This document shows positions 6,840 to 14,611 of a DNA stretch of 52,945 nucleotides, piece after piece. Below the pieces are notes generated by a model. That model was not told where the DNA came from, made no database searches, and was given only the letters and a program-made list of their open reading frames with translations. Numbering within the stretch: position 1 is the first letter of the stretch; the number at the start of each line of letters is the position of its first letter. The position numbers and the translations under genes were made by a program. The stretch is from an uncultured Bacteroidales bacterium (GTDB lineage: Bacteria; Bacteroidota; Bacteroidia; Bacteroidales; UBA932): the NCBI GenBank assembly GCA_944323245.1, contig CALURT010000018.1, positions 1 through 52,945 on the forward strand. Direction: 5' to 3'.

Positions 6840-8336
6840 TCAGAAAAATAGATTTTCGCAGTATCTGTCCTGAAAATCGGGATCTGTTTCCAAGGAATAA
6901 TGCGATACAAGAGGGAGAATGGCCTCGATTTCGCGGTCAGAGGCACTGAATGTCATTTCCTTGCATCCTGCAAGGGCTGAATTTCCGGCTTTCACGATTT
7001 GCGAATTTCCGATTGCCTTTATCAGGCCGGTTTCACGGGCCTTACTGATGTCGATATAGTTGCCCAATCCTCCGGCAATGTATATCTTGTCGATGTCTGT
7101 GAGGCTGATGCCGAGATGTTTCATAAGCAGTTCGAAGCCTGTAGCGACAGCCGCTTTTGCCAACTGGAATTCCCGTATGTCCCTGTCGTACAATGCCACG
7201 CCTCCGGCTATCTCAAGCCTGCCCGGACTGTCGTCGGCGATTCTTCCGTCAGGGGTAATCCGTCCGGTTTTCAGGAAATAATGTATCGCATCGATCAGTC
7301 CGCTTCCGCAAATGCCTGAAGGACGGGTGTTCCCGATGATTTCCGCCTTGCCGGAAGTCTCGTCGATCCGGCACACGGCCCCGCTTACCGCACGCATTCC
7401 GTTTACTATGTTTACGCCTTCGAACGCCGGACCCGCAGCCGTGGAAGTACACAGGATTCTCTCCCTGTTCCCGATGACGATTTCCCCGTTTGTCCCGAGA
7501 TCAAGCAAGGCGCACCATCTGTCTTTCCTGTGGATACCCGTATGCAATATGCCGGCAAGTATGTCGCTGCCTACGAAATGGCTGATATTCTGCATGAAAC
7601 GCACCGTGCATGTCTCAGGGAGGTTCCACCCGAGTTCCGAAGGGGTGAATTCCATCCGTCCGTTATACGGGGACAGGAACGGATATGCCGATAACGGAGT
7701 GACATCCAATTTGCAGAAAAGATGATGCATCACGCTGTTCCCGACTATGGTGACATTACGTATGTCGTCCCGTCCCGAAGCCTTGACAGCGTCGCCCGCC
7801 ATTCTTCCGACCTGCTCCCTGACGGTAAGTGCGAGCCTTTCCGAATATTCAGGGCCCTGCAGTGCGTATGCTATTCTTGAGATGATATCTGCGCCGAATA
7901 CGTTCTGTCCGTTGATTTCCGAAAAGGATTCGAGGACAGCTCCGTTTTTCCTGTCGATGAGCTGCACTACAATGGTGGTCGAGCCGAGGTCTACTGCGGC
8001 TGCAAGCCCGTCTTCCCCATAGAGGCGGGAAGATGAGTCGTCCGTGAGGATGACCTGCTCCCTTACCGGAATCCTGATGACAATATCATCGGTAATTCGT
8101 CCGCAGCAGGCGAGCCTCCACCGTGAAGAGTCGAGCCCTTTCCTTTCAAGCAGAGCCTTTTCCCGTGCGGAAATCTCCATCGTGCCTTTGACGAGTTCGA
8201 TATGACAGTTCCCGCAAAGCCCTTTCCCGCCGCAGGGGAAATCGATACCGAGCCCATTGACAATTTCCGCCAAAGACGCATTGTCTTCGGCGGAAATGTC
8301 GATGTCGAAAGGCTCGATGTGTACGGTGTGAGCCAT
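6840..8336 (-). CDS. RACo-type reductive activator of corrinoid proteins (2Fe-2S plus ASKHA ATPase)
   Basis: 498 residues. The N-terminal ferredoxin domain has the 2Fe-2S ligands Cys35, Cys41, Cys44 and Cys77 or Cys78 (CGGKGLCGNC, later LACC). A linker follows, then the actin-like ATPase region: AAVDLGSTTIVVQL (phosphate 1), LLDLGTNGEIVIG (phosphate 2) and IAGGLGNYIDI near the end (DUF4445). This is the layout of RACo/RamA-like proteins, which use ATP to reduce inactive Co(II) corrinoid back to Co(I). It is shorter than many RACo proteins (about 600 residues). It follows rubredoxin with a 6-base gap, which suggests a dedicated electron carrier. Confidence 0.9.
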   Translation of the reverse strand: MAHTVHIEPFDIDISAEDNASLAEIVNGLGIDFPCGGKGLCGNCHIELVKGTMEISAREKALLERKGLDSSRWRLACCGRITDDIVIRIPVREQVILTDDSSSRLYGEDGLAAAVDLGSTTIVVQLIDRKNGAVLESFSEINGQNVFGADIISRIAYALQGPEYSERLALTVREQVGRMAGDAVKASGRDDIRNVTIVGNSVMHHLFCKLDVTPLSAYPFLSPYNGRMEFTPSELGWNLPETCTVRFMQNISHFVGSDILAGILHTGIHRKDRWCALLDLGTNGEIVIGNRERILCTSTAAGPAFEGVNIVNGMRAVSGAVCRIDETSGKAEIIGNTRPSGICGSGLIDAIHYFLKTGRITPDGRIADDSPGRLEIAGGVALYDRDIREFQLAKAAVATGFELLMKHLGISLTDIDKIYIAGGLGNYIDISKARETGLIKAIGNSQIVKAGNSALAGCKEMTFSASDREIEAILPLVSHYSLETDPDFQDRYCENLFF

Positions 8337-8342
8337 CGGTAC

Positions 8343-8507
8343 TTATTCTTCAGCTTCCTTGAAATCTTCCTTGCCTACTCCGCACAAAGGGCAGACCCAG
8401 TCGGCAGGAAGGTCTTCGAAAGCCGTTCCAGGAGCGATTCCGTTGTCAGGATCGCCTGCTGCAGGATCGTAAACGTACCCGCAGATAACGCAAACATACT
8501 TTTTCAT
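8343..8507 (-). CDS. Rubredoxin
   Basis: A 54-residue protein, the normal rubredoxin length, with both CxxCG knuckles ([10 protein letters not shown] at residues 4-13 and [10 protein letters not shown] at residues 38-47) and the conserved acidic loop between them (DPDNGI). Reads from ATG at 8507 to TAA at 8343. It lies 55 bases behind sodB and 6 bases before RACo, all on the same strand. Rubredoxins carry single electrons to oxygen- or peroxide-detoxifying enzymes. Here the tight link to RACo suggests it may also feed electrons for corrinoid reduction. The second role is inference. Confidence 0.96.
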   Translation of the reverse strand: MKKYVCVICGYVYDPAAGDPDNGIAPGTAFEDLPADWVCPLCGVGKEDFKEAEE

Positions 8508-8562
8508 TATAACGATATTGAAATTAAAGTCAGTCGATAATCCTGTATAATCAAAGTCTTAA

Positions 8563-9135
8563 TCAAAGCCTGCCGGCAACTTTTTCCCAGTTGACAATCC
8601 CGAAAACATTTTCGACGAAAGCTGCCCTGACATTTCTGTAGTCGATGTAATACGCATGTTCCCATACATCGATGGTCAGCAGTGGCTTATGCCCTTTCGT
8701 AATCGGATTGCCGGCATTCGATTCCTGACTGATGACGAGTTTGCCGTCCTTGTCCTCGCTGAGCCATGCCCAGCCTGAACCGAACAGCGTAGTCGCTGCC
8801 TTGGTCATCGCTGCCTTGAACTCGGCGACAGAACCGAAATCCTTGACAATCCTTTCTTTCAATGTTTCAGGCATTTCCACAGGTTCGGGAGACAGCGTGG
8901 AAAAGAAGAAACCGTGGTTCCATGCCTGGGCTGCATTATTATAAATGGCTCCGCTGGCGGTCCTGACGATTTCGTCGATTTCCATATCCTCGTAAGGGGA
9001 ACCCTCCACCATTTTGTTCAGATTGTCGATATAGGTCTGGAAATGCTTGCCGTAATGATATTCCATGGTCTCTTTGCTCATGACCGGGGCAAGAGCGTCT
9101 ATGGAGTAAGGAAGATCTGGTAATGAATGTTTCAT
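8563..9135 (-). CDS. sodB: Superoxide dismutase, Fe or Fe/Mn type
   Basis: 190 residues, standard for the family. Metal ligands are recognisable: His27 (YHYGKH), His74 (AWNHGFFF), and Asp and His in DVWEHAYY. Gln70 in the AAQAWNH segment is the position typical of iron-using enzymes; Bacteroides enzymes are often able to use Fe or Mn. It removes superoxide in the cytoplasm of an anaerobe exposed to air. It is divergent from the TonB-receptor gene. The -7 box TATCTTTG lies at 9168-9161, 26 bases from the ATG. Rubredoxin follows on the same strand. Confidence 0.96.
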   Translation of the reverse strand: MKHSLPDLPYSIDALAPVMSKETMEYHYGKHFQTYIDNLNKMVEGSPYEDMEIDEIVRTASGAIYNNAAQAWNHGFFFSTLSPEPVEMPETLKERIVKDFGSVAEFKAAMTKAATTLFGSGWAWLSEDKDGKLVISQESNAGNPITKGHKPLLTIDVWEHAYYIDYRNVRAAFVENVFGIVNWEKVAGRL

Positions 9136-9160
9136 AATCTTGAAAATAGACGATTATCCA

Positions 9161-9168
9161 CAAAGATA
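9161..9168 (-). promoter_or_regulatory. -7 element of sodB
   Basis: TATCTTTG on the minus strand, 26 bases before the sodB ATG. It lies only 18 bases from the -33 box of the divergent receptor gene, so the two promoters share one compact region. Confidence 0.5.
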
Positions 9169-9185
9169 TACAATTTTTCAAAATC

Positions 9186-9218
9186 TTTGCAGCAATGGCT
9201 CAAATTTGTCTATCTTTG
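9186..9218 (+). promoter_or_regulatory. Promoter of the TonB-dependent receptor; decides its start
   Basis: TTTG (9186-9189), 21 bases, TATCTTTG (9211-9218): a near-perfect Bacteroidetes promoter. The longest reading frame starts at 9195, inside this promoter and before the expected transcription start near 9224, so the true ATG must be downstream, at 9240. Confidence 0.65.
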
Positions 9219-9239
9219 CCGCCCTCCTGTTTTGGAATT

Positions 9240-11510
9240 ATGCTTTTACCGACAGTATTGACGATAATCAGCCTTGCATCTCCGTTTTCTGCCGGAATGG
9301 AGCCGTCTCGGATGGAAGAAGAGACGGTCCTTGATACATTGCAGGGGGCAGTGCACATATCTTCCGCCAAACAGGTTCTTCCGGTCGGGGATATCCCTTC
9401 CGCAGTATCGGTGATGGAAACCGAAGAAATCGAAAACAGAGGAGTCGGAAGCATAAAGGATTTTACGGACGTCATGCCGAACCTGTATATTCCGGACTAC
9501 GGCTCGGCCATGACATCGTCGGTATATCTCCGCGGATTCGGCTCCCGTATGGACAATCCTGTCATGGGGCTTTACGTGGACGACGTCCCGATAATGAACA
9601 AGAATGCATACGATTTCGATTTTTATGATATTTCGGAAGCTGTCCTTCTGAGAGGTCCCCAATCGACTCTTTACGGCAGGAATTCAACTTCCGGAGTCCT
9701 GCTTCTCAATACCCTTTCAGTCCGTGATTTTACGGGAATAAGGGCTTCGGCCGAGTACGGCAGCGCCAATACCTTCAAACTGAAATGCGCTGCCTATCTC
9801 CCAGGAGAAGTCGCTTTTTCAGCAGGCTACAGACATTCGGACGGGTTTTATCGCAATGATTATGACGGACGGTCCTCAGACCGGTATGACGCATTCAATT
9901 TCGGTTTCAAGGTTCACAGGAAGTTGCGCAGGGATCTGTTTTTCGAAAACATCCTTTCTTTGTCGCTGCTCACGCAGGACGGTTATCCGTATCGGGAATA
10001 TGATTCTTCCGCCGGCATCCTGCATCCGGTGTCATACAACGATACGAGCGGCTATGGCCGCATATATCTGAACGAGGCGTTCAAATTCAAGTACATGGCC
10101 TCCGGTTTTTCTCTGAGTTCAGTGACAAGTTTTCAGGTTCTTTACGATGACATGAGATTGGATCAGGATTTTACCGATGCGTCGCTCTTTACCTTGCGTC
10201 AGACTCAGGCCGAAGCGGCGGCTACATGCGAACTGATTCTGAAGCCCGAGCCGGACTGGAGAAAACCATGGTGGAACTGGCAGACCGGGTTCTTTGCCTT
10301 TTTCAAGTACAACGACATGTCGGCTCCTGTAAAATTCAAAAGGGACGGTATAGATGACATTATTCTTGCCAATGCGAATGAGGGAATGCAGTCTGGACTC
10401 GCCGGAGCCGAACTGTTCATAGAAGAAGACGAATTCGATATTTTCAGCGATTTCGGCATAATGACAGGGGGTGCAGCCCTTTATCATGAATCTTATTTTA
10501 CGGCGGGCAACTGGCTGTTTACGGCCGGACTCCGTTTCGATTATGAAGGGGCTCGCATGGATTACGACAGCCGTTCTGCCTTGCATTACAGGCTCGAAGC
10601 CCCAGGCCTGACTCCGGATGCGGGTTACAGGCCATACGAATGCATTTACAAAGGAAACCAGGCCATCGGCTGGTTCGAATTCATGCCCAAACTGTCCGTG
10701 ATGTACGATTTCGGGGCTGTGAAAGCCTATGCTACGGTGTCCGAGGGGTATAAGGCCGGCGGATTCAATGTGCAGATTTTCTCGGATATATTGCAGAACA
10801 AGATGATGGAAGGCATCATGGAGGGATTGGGAGTATATTTCGAATCTCCCGTCGGAAATATCGGAGCGGAAAATACGAGCTATATGCCGGAAAGGTGTGT
10901 CAATTTCGAAGCAGGAGGAAGGTTCGACGTGCAGAAAAAAGGGTACGGTATATCCGGAGAACTGTCACTTTTTCACGCACAATGCCACAATCAGCAGCTC
11001 ACGGTCTTTCCTCCCGGGAAAAGTACGGGCAGGATGATGACCAATGCCGGGAAATCCGCCAGTAGCGGTGCGGAGGCAAGCATTTTTTCGAGATTGGGAA
11101 ATTTTTCCCTGTCGGTATCCTACGGATATTGCCACGCCGGATTTGTCGAATACAATGACGGAGCCAATGATTTCAGAGGCAACAGGATACCGTACTCTCC
11201 GGAGCATACGGTGAATGCGAGGCTGTCGTATGAATGGAAGGCAAACAGGGGCTTTTTCAAATCACTGACGGCATTTGCCGATTATTCCGGAGTCGGGAAA
11301 ATCTACTGGAATGAAGCCAATACGCTGTACGAGCCCTTCCATTCATTTCTCGGTGCAGGAATCCGGGCGGAATTCAACAGGTTCGGTATTTTCATCCGTG
11401 GCGAAAATCTTACCGATACGCGGAACAGGACATTCTATTTCAAATCCGTCGGCAGGGAGTTCTTTCAGGTCGGGAAACCGGTCAGATTCACTGTCGGTAT
11501 AACATTATGA
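9240..11510 (+). CDS. TonB-dependent outer-membrane receptor
   Basis: 756 residues from the ATG at 9240, which gives a signal peptide (MLLPTVLTIISLASPFSAG). The plug domain follows directly (SAVSVMETEEIENRGVGSIK, then YVDDVPI and LLRGPQSTLYGRNSTSG), then a 22-strand-type barrel ending in an aromatic-rich C-terminus (FFQVGKPVRFTVGITL). There is no carboxypeptidase-like N-terminal extension and no SusD partner, unlike polysaccharide systems. This resembles siderophore, heme or cobalamin receptors more than glycan receptors. A small lipoprotein gene follows after 4 bases. Closeness to the corrinoid genes makes corrinoid uptake conceivable but unproven. Confidence 0.9.
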   Translation: MLLPTVLTIISLASPFSAGMEPSRMEEETVLDTLQGAVHISSAKQVLPVGDIPSAVSVMETEEIENRGVGSIKDFTDVMPNLYIPDYGSAMTSSVYLRGFGSRMDNPVMGLYVDDVPIMNKNAYDFDFYDISEAVLLRGPQSTLYGRNSTSGVLLLNTLSVRDFTGIRASAEYGSANTFKLKCAAYLPGEVAFSAGYRHSDGFYRNDYDGRSSDRYDAFNFGFKVHRKLRRDLFFENILSLSLLTQDGYPYREYDSSAGILHPVSYNDTSGYGRIYLNEAFKFKYMASGFSLSSVTSFQVLYDDMRLDQDFTDASLFTLRQTQAEAAATCELILKPEPDWRKPWWNWQTGFFAFFKYNDMSAPVKFKRDGIDDIILANANEGMQSGLAGAELFIEEDEFDIFSDFGIMTGGAALYHESYFTAGNWLFTAGLRFDYEGARMDYDSRSALHYRLEAPGLTPDAGYRPYECIYKGNQAIGWFEFMPKLSVMYDFGAVKAYATVSEGYKAGGFNVQIFSDILQNKMMEGIMEGLGVYFESPVGNIGAENTSYMPERCVNFEAGGRFDVQKKGYGISGELSLFHAQCHNQQLTVFPPGKSTGRMMTNAGKSASSGAEASIFSRLGNFSLSVSYGYCHAGFVEYNDGANDFRGNRIPYSPEHTVNARLSYEWKANRGFFKSLTAFADYSGVGKIYWNEANTLYEPFHSFLGAGIRAEFNRFGIFIRGENLTDTRNRTFYFKSVGREFFQVGKPVRFTVGITL

Positions 11511-11514
11511 TAAT

Positions 11515-11964
11515 ATGAGGACAATACTACTTTTGGCGTTGGCCGTTTTCGGCATCTTTTCATGTACCAAGGCGGAGACCGATATTACGGAAGAATCTCC
11601 TGAATACAGAGGTACCATGACCGTCATATACAACGGGGAGGAATTCGTTTCGGAAAACGTGTCTGTGATGGTCGGATTGTCTGAAGATTCCGCCACGATG
11701 GACATGAAAATGCTCAAGGTAAAGTTCGTGCCCGCCATGCCCGTCAGGATCGATGTCCTGATTCCCGGTGTCAGGGTGGAGTCGGTGTCAGAAGACGGGG
11801 AAACGGTGGTTTTCAGCGGAGACGGAATCATTCCATACGCCCTTGGCGGAGAATACAGGAAATTTGTCGTAAGCGGGTTGTCCGGAAAAATCGAGAACGG
11901 GATGTTGTCGTTCGATCTTGTCTTCGGCGAATATCCGACGTCCTATACGGGGTATCTGCTTTAA
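11515..11964 (+). CDS. Small lipoprotein, possibly calycin-like (149 aa)
   Basis: The N-terminus MRTILLLALAVFGIFSC ends in a lipobox (GIFSC), so Cys17 would be lipidated. The mature part is almost all beta strand (YRGTMTVIYNGEEF, FVSENVSVMVG, KVKFVPAMPVRIDV, YRKFVVSGLSGKI, FDLVFGEYPTSYTGYL), in the manner of Bacteroidetes calycin-like lipoproteins. It starts 4 bases after the TonB-receptor stop and is probably translated from the same mRNA. It is therefore a candidate surface partner of that receptor. The stop codon lies in a dispersed repeat (11961-11993) shared with another lipoprotein gene at 46383. Ligand unknown. Confidence 0.75.
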   Translation: MRTILLLALAVFGIFSCTKAETDITEESPEYRGTMTVIYNGEEFVSENVSVMVGLSEDSATMDMKMLKVKFVPAMPVRIDVLIPGVRVESVSEDGETVVFSGDGIIPYALGGEYRKFVVSGLSGKIENGMLSFDLVFGEYPTSYTGYLL

Positions 11965-11993
11965 CGACGGTTCGACGAATTTATGTTGCTCAG
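11961..11993 (+). repeat. Dispersed repeat, copy 1 (supplies the lipoprotein stop codon)
   Basis: TTAACG, four variable bases, then TTCGACGAATTTATGTTG, one variable base and TCAG. The same 33 bases, with only a few changes, recur at 46380-46412, again with the TAA serving as stop codon of a lipoprotein gene. This copy lacks the inverted second arm seen at the other site. Confidence 0.6.
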
Positions 11994-12088
11994 GATTAAG
12001 TTTAGGACTTTCAATTATTAAATTTTATCAATTGATTTTTGATAAATTGTAAGAACTGATAAAAAACAGAAAAATGTTTGCAAAAATT

Positions 12089-12119
12089 TTTGCAGGTTAA
12101 TTTATAATTGATATATTTG
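12089..12119 (+). promoter_or_regulatory. Upstream promoter P1
   Basis: TTTG (12089-12092), 19 bases, TATATTTG (12112-12119). Transcription would begin near 12125, only about 80 bases before an intrinsic terminator. It may serve a short RNA or an attenuated leader of the permease operon. Confidence 0.5.
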
Positions 12120-12124
12120 CACCG

Positions 12125-12207
12125 GACATAAATTTTTTCGTGTCTATTTGTTAAGTTCGTTTTATAATATGGGCAGGTTCCTTGGGGAGGGGACCTGCTT
12201 TTCTTTT
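12125..12207 (+). ncRNA. Candidate small RNA or attenuated leader (about 83 nt)
   Basis: Bounded by promoter P1 and by a terminator hairpin: GCAGGTTCC (12173-12181) pairs with GGGACCTGC (12190-12198) over 9 bp with one G-U, then TTTTCTTTT. No reading frame of note lies inside. The T-tract overlaps the -33 box of a second promoter, so the downstream permease operon has its own start. Alternatively the hairpin simply ends the receptor-lipoprotein transcript and P1 is fortuitous. Confidence 0.4.
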
Positions 12208-12235
12208 GCATCATTGCAAATTTTTAGTAATTTTG
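12205..12235 (+). promoter_or_regulatory. Promoter P2 of the permease-ROK-permease operon
   Basis: TTTG (12205-12208), 19 bases, TAATTTTG (12228-12235). Transcription would start near 12241, about 75 bases before the permease ATG. Confidence 0.5.
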
Positions 12236-12314
12236 ACGGGATTTTCGGACTTTGCCGTCCGATGTCAGACCCGTACTGAAACATGAATTTTAATACTGTA
12301 AAACTTTTAACGCA

Positions 12315-13607
12315 ATGAGTAAGAAATCAGGAAATGTTCTGGCGATAGCCATCATGTTCTTTCTTTTCGGCATGATTTCTTTCGTGACAGGACTTCAGAA
12401 CCCAATGGCGATCATCGTCAAATCCCAATTCGAAGCATCCGACGCAATGTCCCAGCTCGGTAATTTGGCCAACTTCATAGCATACGCGTTCATGGGCCTT
12501 CCTGCGGGATTTATCTTGAAAAAATACGGATATAAGGTTACGGCTCTTGCCGCAGTGTCGGTAGGTTTCATCGGAGTGGCCATCTCATGGCTTTCCGGAC
12601 AGGTAGGAAGTTTCGGCGTATATCTTACCGGAGCTTTCGTGTCAGGCTTCTCGATGTGTATGCTGAATACCGTCGTGAACCCTATGCTCAACACCCTCGG
12701 AGGCGGCGGAAACAAAGGTAACCAGCTTATACAGTTCGGCGGCGCCGTCAATTCCACGATGGCCACTATCGTTCCGATTCTCTGCGGATACCTTATCGGA
12801 GATGCGGCCCAGGCTTCCATTTCGGATGCGAATCCGGCCCTCTTCATTGCCATGGGTATTTTCGTACTGGCATTCATCATCATACTCCTGTCCTATATTC
12901 CTGAACCGGACCTTGAACTCGCAAGGGCAGCGGCTGCCGAAGGCAGGAAGGAAGAGAGCATGGGCAACAATATCAAAGGAGCATTGTCCTACAGGCACTT
13001 CGTCCTCGGTATCATCGCCATTTTCATGTATGTGGGCGTTGAGGTAGGTATTCCGAACTTCGTCAACCTTTACATGACTTCTCCTGAAGTGGGTATTGCT
13101 ACCGGAATCGCAGGTACAGTAGTAGGTATGTACTGGCTTCTGATGCTTGTCGGCCGTCTTATCGGAGGCGCACTCGGAGCCAAGGTTTCCAGCAAGGCGA
13201 TGCTCGGTACGGTTTCCACGATAGCCTTGATACTCGTTCTCCTCGGAATATTCGTTCCTGAAGGAAACATGATAAAATTCCCTGCCGTGGATGATGCCAA
13301 TCTCAAATTCACAATGCAGCCTATACCTGTCAACGTGATGTTCTTCGTCCTTTGCGGACTTTGCACCTCGGTGATGTGGGGCAGCATATTCAATCTTGCC
13401 GTGGAAGGCCTCGGAAAATACACTTCCATCGCTTCGGGTCTTTTCATGGTGATGGTTTGCGGCGGCGGTGTCCTTCCTTGGATACAGGGCCTCATCTCAG
13501 GCAGCGGCGCAGGATATCTTGCCAGCTACTGGGTAATAGTCGCTGCTCTTGCCTATCTGTTGATATACGCTGTATTCGGTTCGAAACCGGAAATTAAAAA
13601 ACAATAA
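12315..13607 (+). CDS. Sugar permease of the MFS FHS family (fucose/glucose/N-acetylglucosamine type)
   Basis: 430 residues with about 12 hydrophobic segments, beginning directly with a membrane helix (IAIMFFLFGMISFVTGLQNP). The FHS pattern is clear: TGLQNPM in helix 1, PAGFILKKYGYK after helix 2, and SMCMLNTVVNPMLNTLGGG in the middle. Members import hexoses or aminosugars with protons. A ROK kinase gene starts 13 bases downstream and a second, closely similar permease follows that, which points to hexose import and phosphorylation. The exact sugar cannot be read from the sequence. Confidence 0.88.
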   Translation: MSKKSGNVLAIAIMFFLFGMISFVTGLQNPMAIIVKSQFEASDAMSQLGNLANFIAYAFMGLPAGFILKKYGYKVTALAAVSVGFIGVAISWLSGQVGSFGVYLTGAFVSGFSMCMLNTVVNPMLNTLGGGGNKGNQLIQFGGAVNSTMATIVPILCGYLIGDAAQASISDANPALFIAMGIFVLAFIIILLSYIPEPDLELARAAAAEGRKEESMGNNIKGALSYRHFVLGIIAIFMYVGVEVGIPNFVNLYMTSPEVGIATGIAGTVVGMYWLLMLVGRLIGGALGAKVSSKAMLGTVSTIALILVLLGIFVPEGNMIKFPAVDDANLKFTMQPIPVNVMFFVLCGLCTSVMWGSIFNLAVEGLGKYTSIASGLFMVMVCGGGVLPWIQGLISGSGAGYLASYWVIVAALAYLLIYAVFGSKPEIKKQ

Positions 13608-13620
13608 AACCTGAAATACT

Positions 13621-14592
13621 ATGGTAGACAATATGGCTATGCCTTATGTCGTAGGTATCGACATAGGGGGACAGACGACCAAAATGGGCGTTGTCGACAC
13701 GAGGGGCCAGGTCCTTGCCCAGACCGTCATCCGTACCGATACGTATGACGATGAAAATCTTTTCGTGGCCGAAGTGGCTGAAGCTCTTGACAAGATTATC
13801 AGGGAATCGTCTTCCGAAGGCAAAATCAGAGGAATCGGCGTGGGCGCCCCTAACGGAAACTATTATACGGGTACGATAGAAAACGCCGTCAATCTCAAAT
13901 GGGGTGGCAACAAGACTATAAATTTCGCAGAACTCCTTTCAAAAAAAACGGGCGGACTCAAGGTCGTGCTTACGAATGATGCAAATGCAGCGGCTGTCGG
14001 AGAGATGACATACGGAGTCGCCCGAGGCATGAAAAATTTCATAATGATTACTCTCGGCACCGGAGTGGGCAGCGGAATAGTCATCAACGGAGAAGTGGTC
14101 TACGGTCATGACGGTTTCGCAGGAGAACTGGGCCACACATGCGCTGTCCGGAACAACGGGCGTCTGTGCAATTGCGGCAAGACCGGCTGTCTGGAAACCT
14201 ACTGTTCCGCCATAGGCGTGGCACGTACGGCCCGCGAATGGTTGTCGCTTACCGACGAACCGTCGATTCTCAGGAGTCTTGACAATATATCGTCGAAGGA
14301 CATTTACGAAGCGGCGAAAGAGGGGGACAGGATTGCCGTGAAAATATTCGAATTCACCGGAATGATGCTCGGACGTTCGTTCGCAGATTTCGTGGCGTTC
14401 AGCGCTCCTGAGGCCATAGTGCTTTTCGGAGGCCTTGCACGTGCGAAAGAGTTCCTCTATGAGCCTATATTGAATTCCATGAATGCAAACCTTCTTCCTT
14501 TGTGGAGAAACAAGATCAAGATCATGTTTTCTCAGTTGAAGGAATCGGATGCGGCCATTCTCGGAGCTTCGGCTCTTGCTTGGGAACTGTAA
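13621..14592 (+). CDS. ROK-family sugar kinase (glucokinase-like)
   Basis: 323 residues. The N-terminal phosphate loop is GIDIGGQTTKMG. The catalytic region is VLTNDANAAAVGE with Asp as general base, followed by TLGTGVGSGIVI. The ROK zinc site is present as CNCGKTGCLE. This is a cytoplasmic ATP-dependent hexose kinase, and Bacteroidetes enzymes of this kind act as glucokinases. It lies between two FHS permeases on one transcript (gaps of 13 and 19 bases), so it probably traps the imported sugar as its 6-phosphate. A Met at residue 7 (MPYVVGID) is an alternative start. Confidence 0.9.
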   Translation: MVDNMAMPYVVGIDIGGQTTKMGVVDTRGQVLAQTVIRTDTYDDENLFVAEVAEALDKIIRESSSEGKIRGIGVGAPNGNYYTGTIENAVNLKWGGNKTINFAELLSKKTGGLKVVLTNDANAAAVGEMTYGVARGMKNFIMITLGTGVGSGIVINGEVVYGHDGFAGELGHTCAVRNNGRLCNCGKTGCLETYCSAIGVARTAREWLSLTDEPSILRSLDNISSKDIYEAAKEGDRIAVKIFEFTGMMLGRSFADFVAFSAPEAIVLFGGLARAKEFLYEPILNSMNANLLPLWRNKIKIMFSQLKESDAAILGASALAWEL

Positions 14593-14611
14593 TCCAAAAA
14601 TCGGCAGCGGT

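Noticed and set aside
3493..8336. AraC regulator as a proven controller of the corrinoid genes
   Set aside because: The gene is only convergent with the last gene of the unit; no matching binding site could be identified at the operon promoter near 6771.
9195..9239. Upstream start for the TonB receptor at 9195
   Set aside because: This ATG lies between the -33 and -7 boxes of the gene's own promoter, and the signal peptide begins at 9240.
14549..14611. Upstream start for the second permease
   Set aside because: It would overlap the kinase gene by 44 bases and add a non-membrane extension not seen in the first permease.
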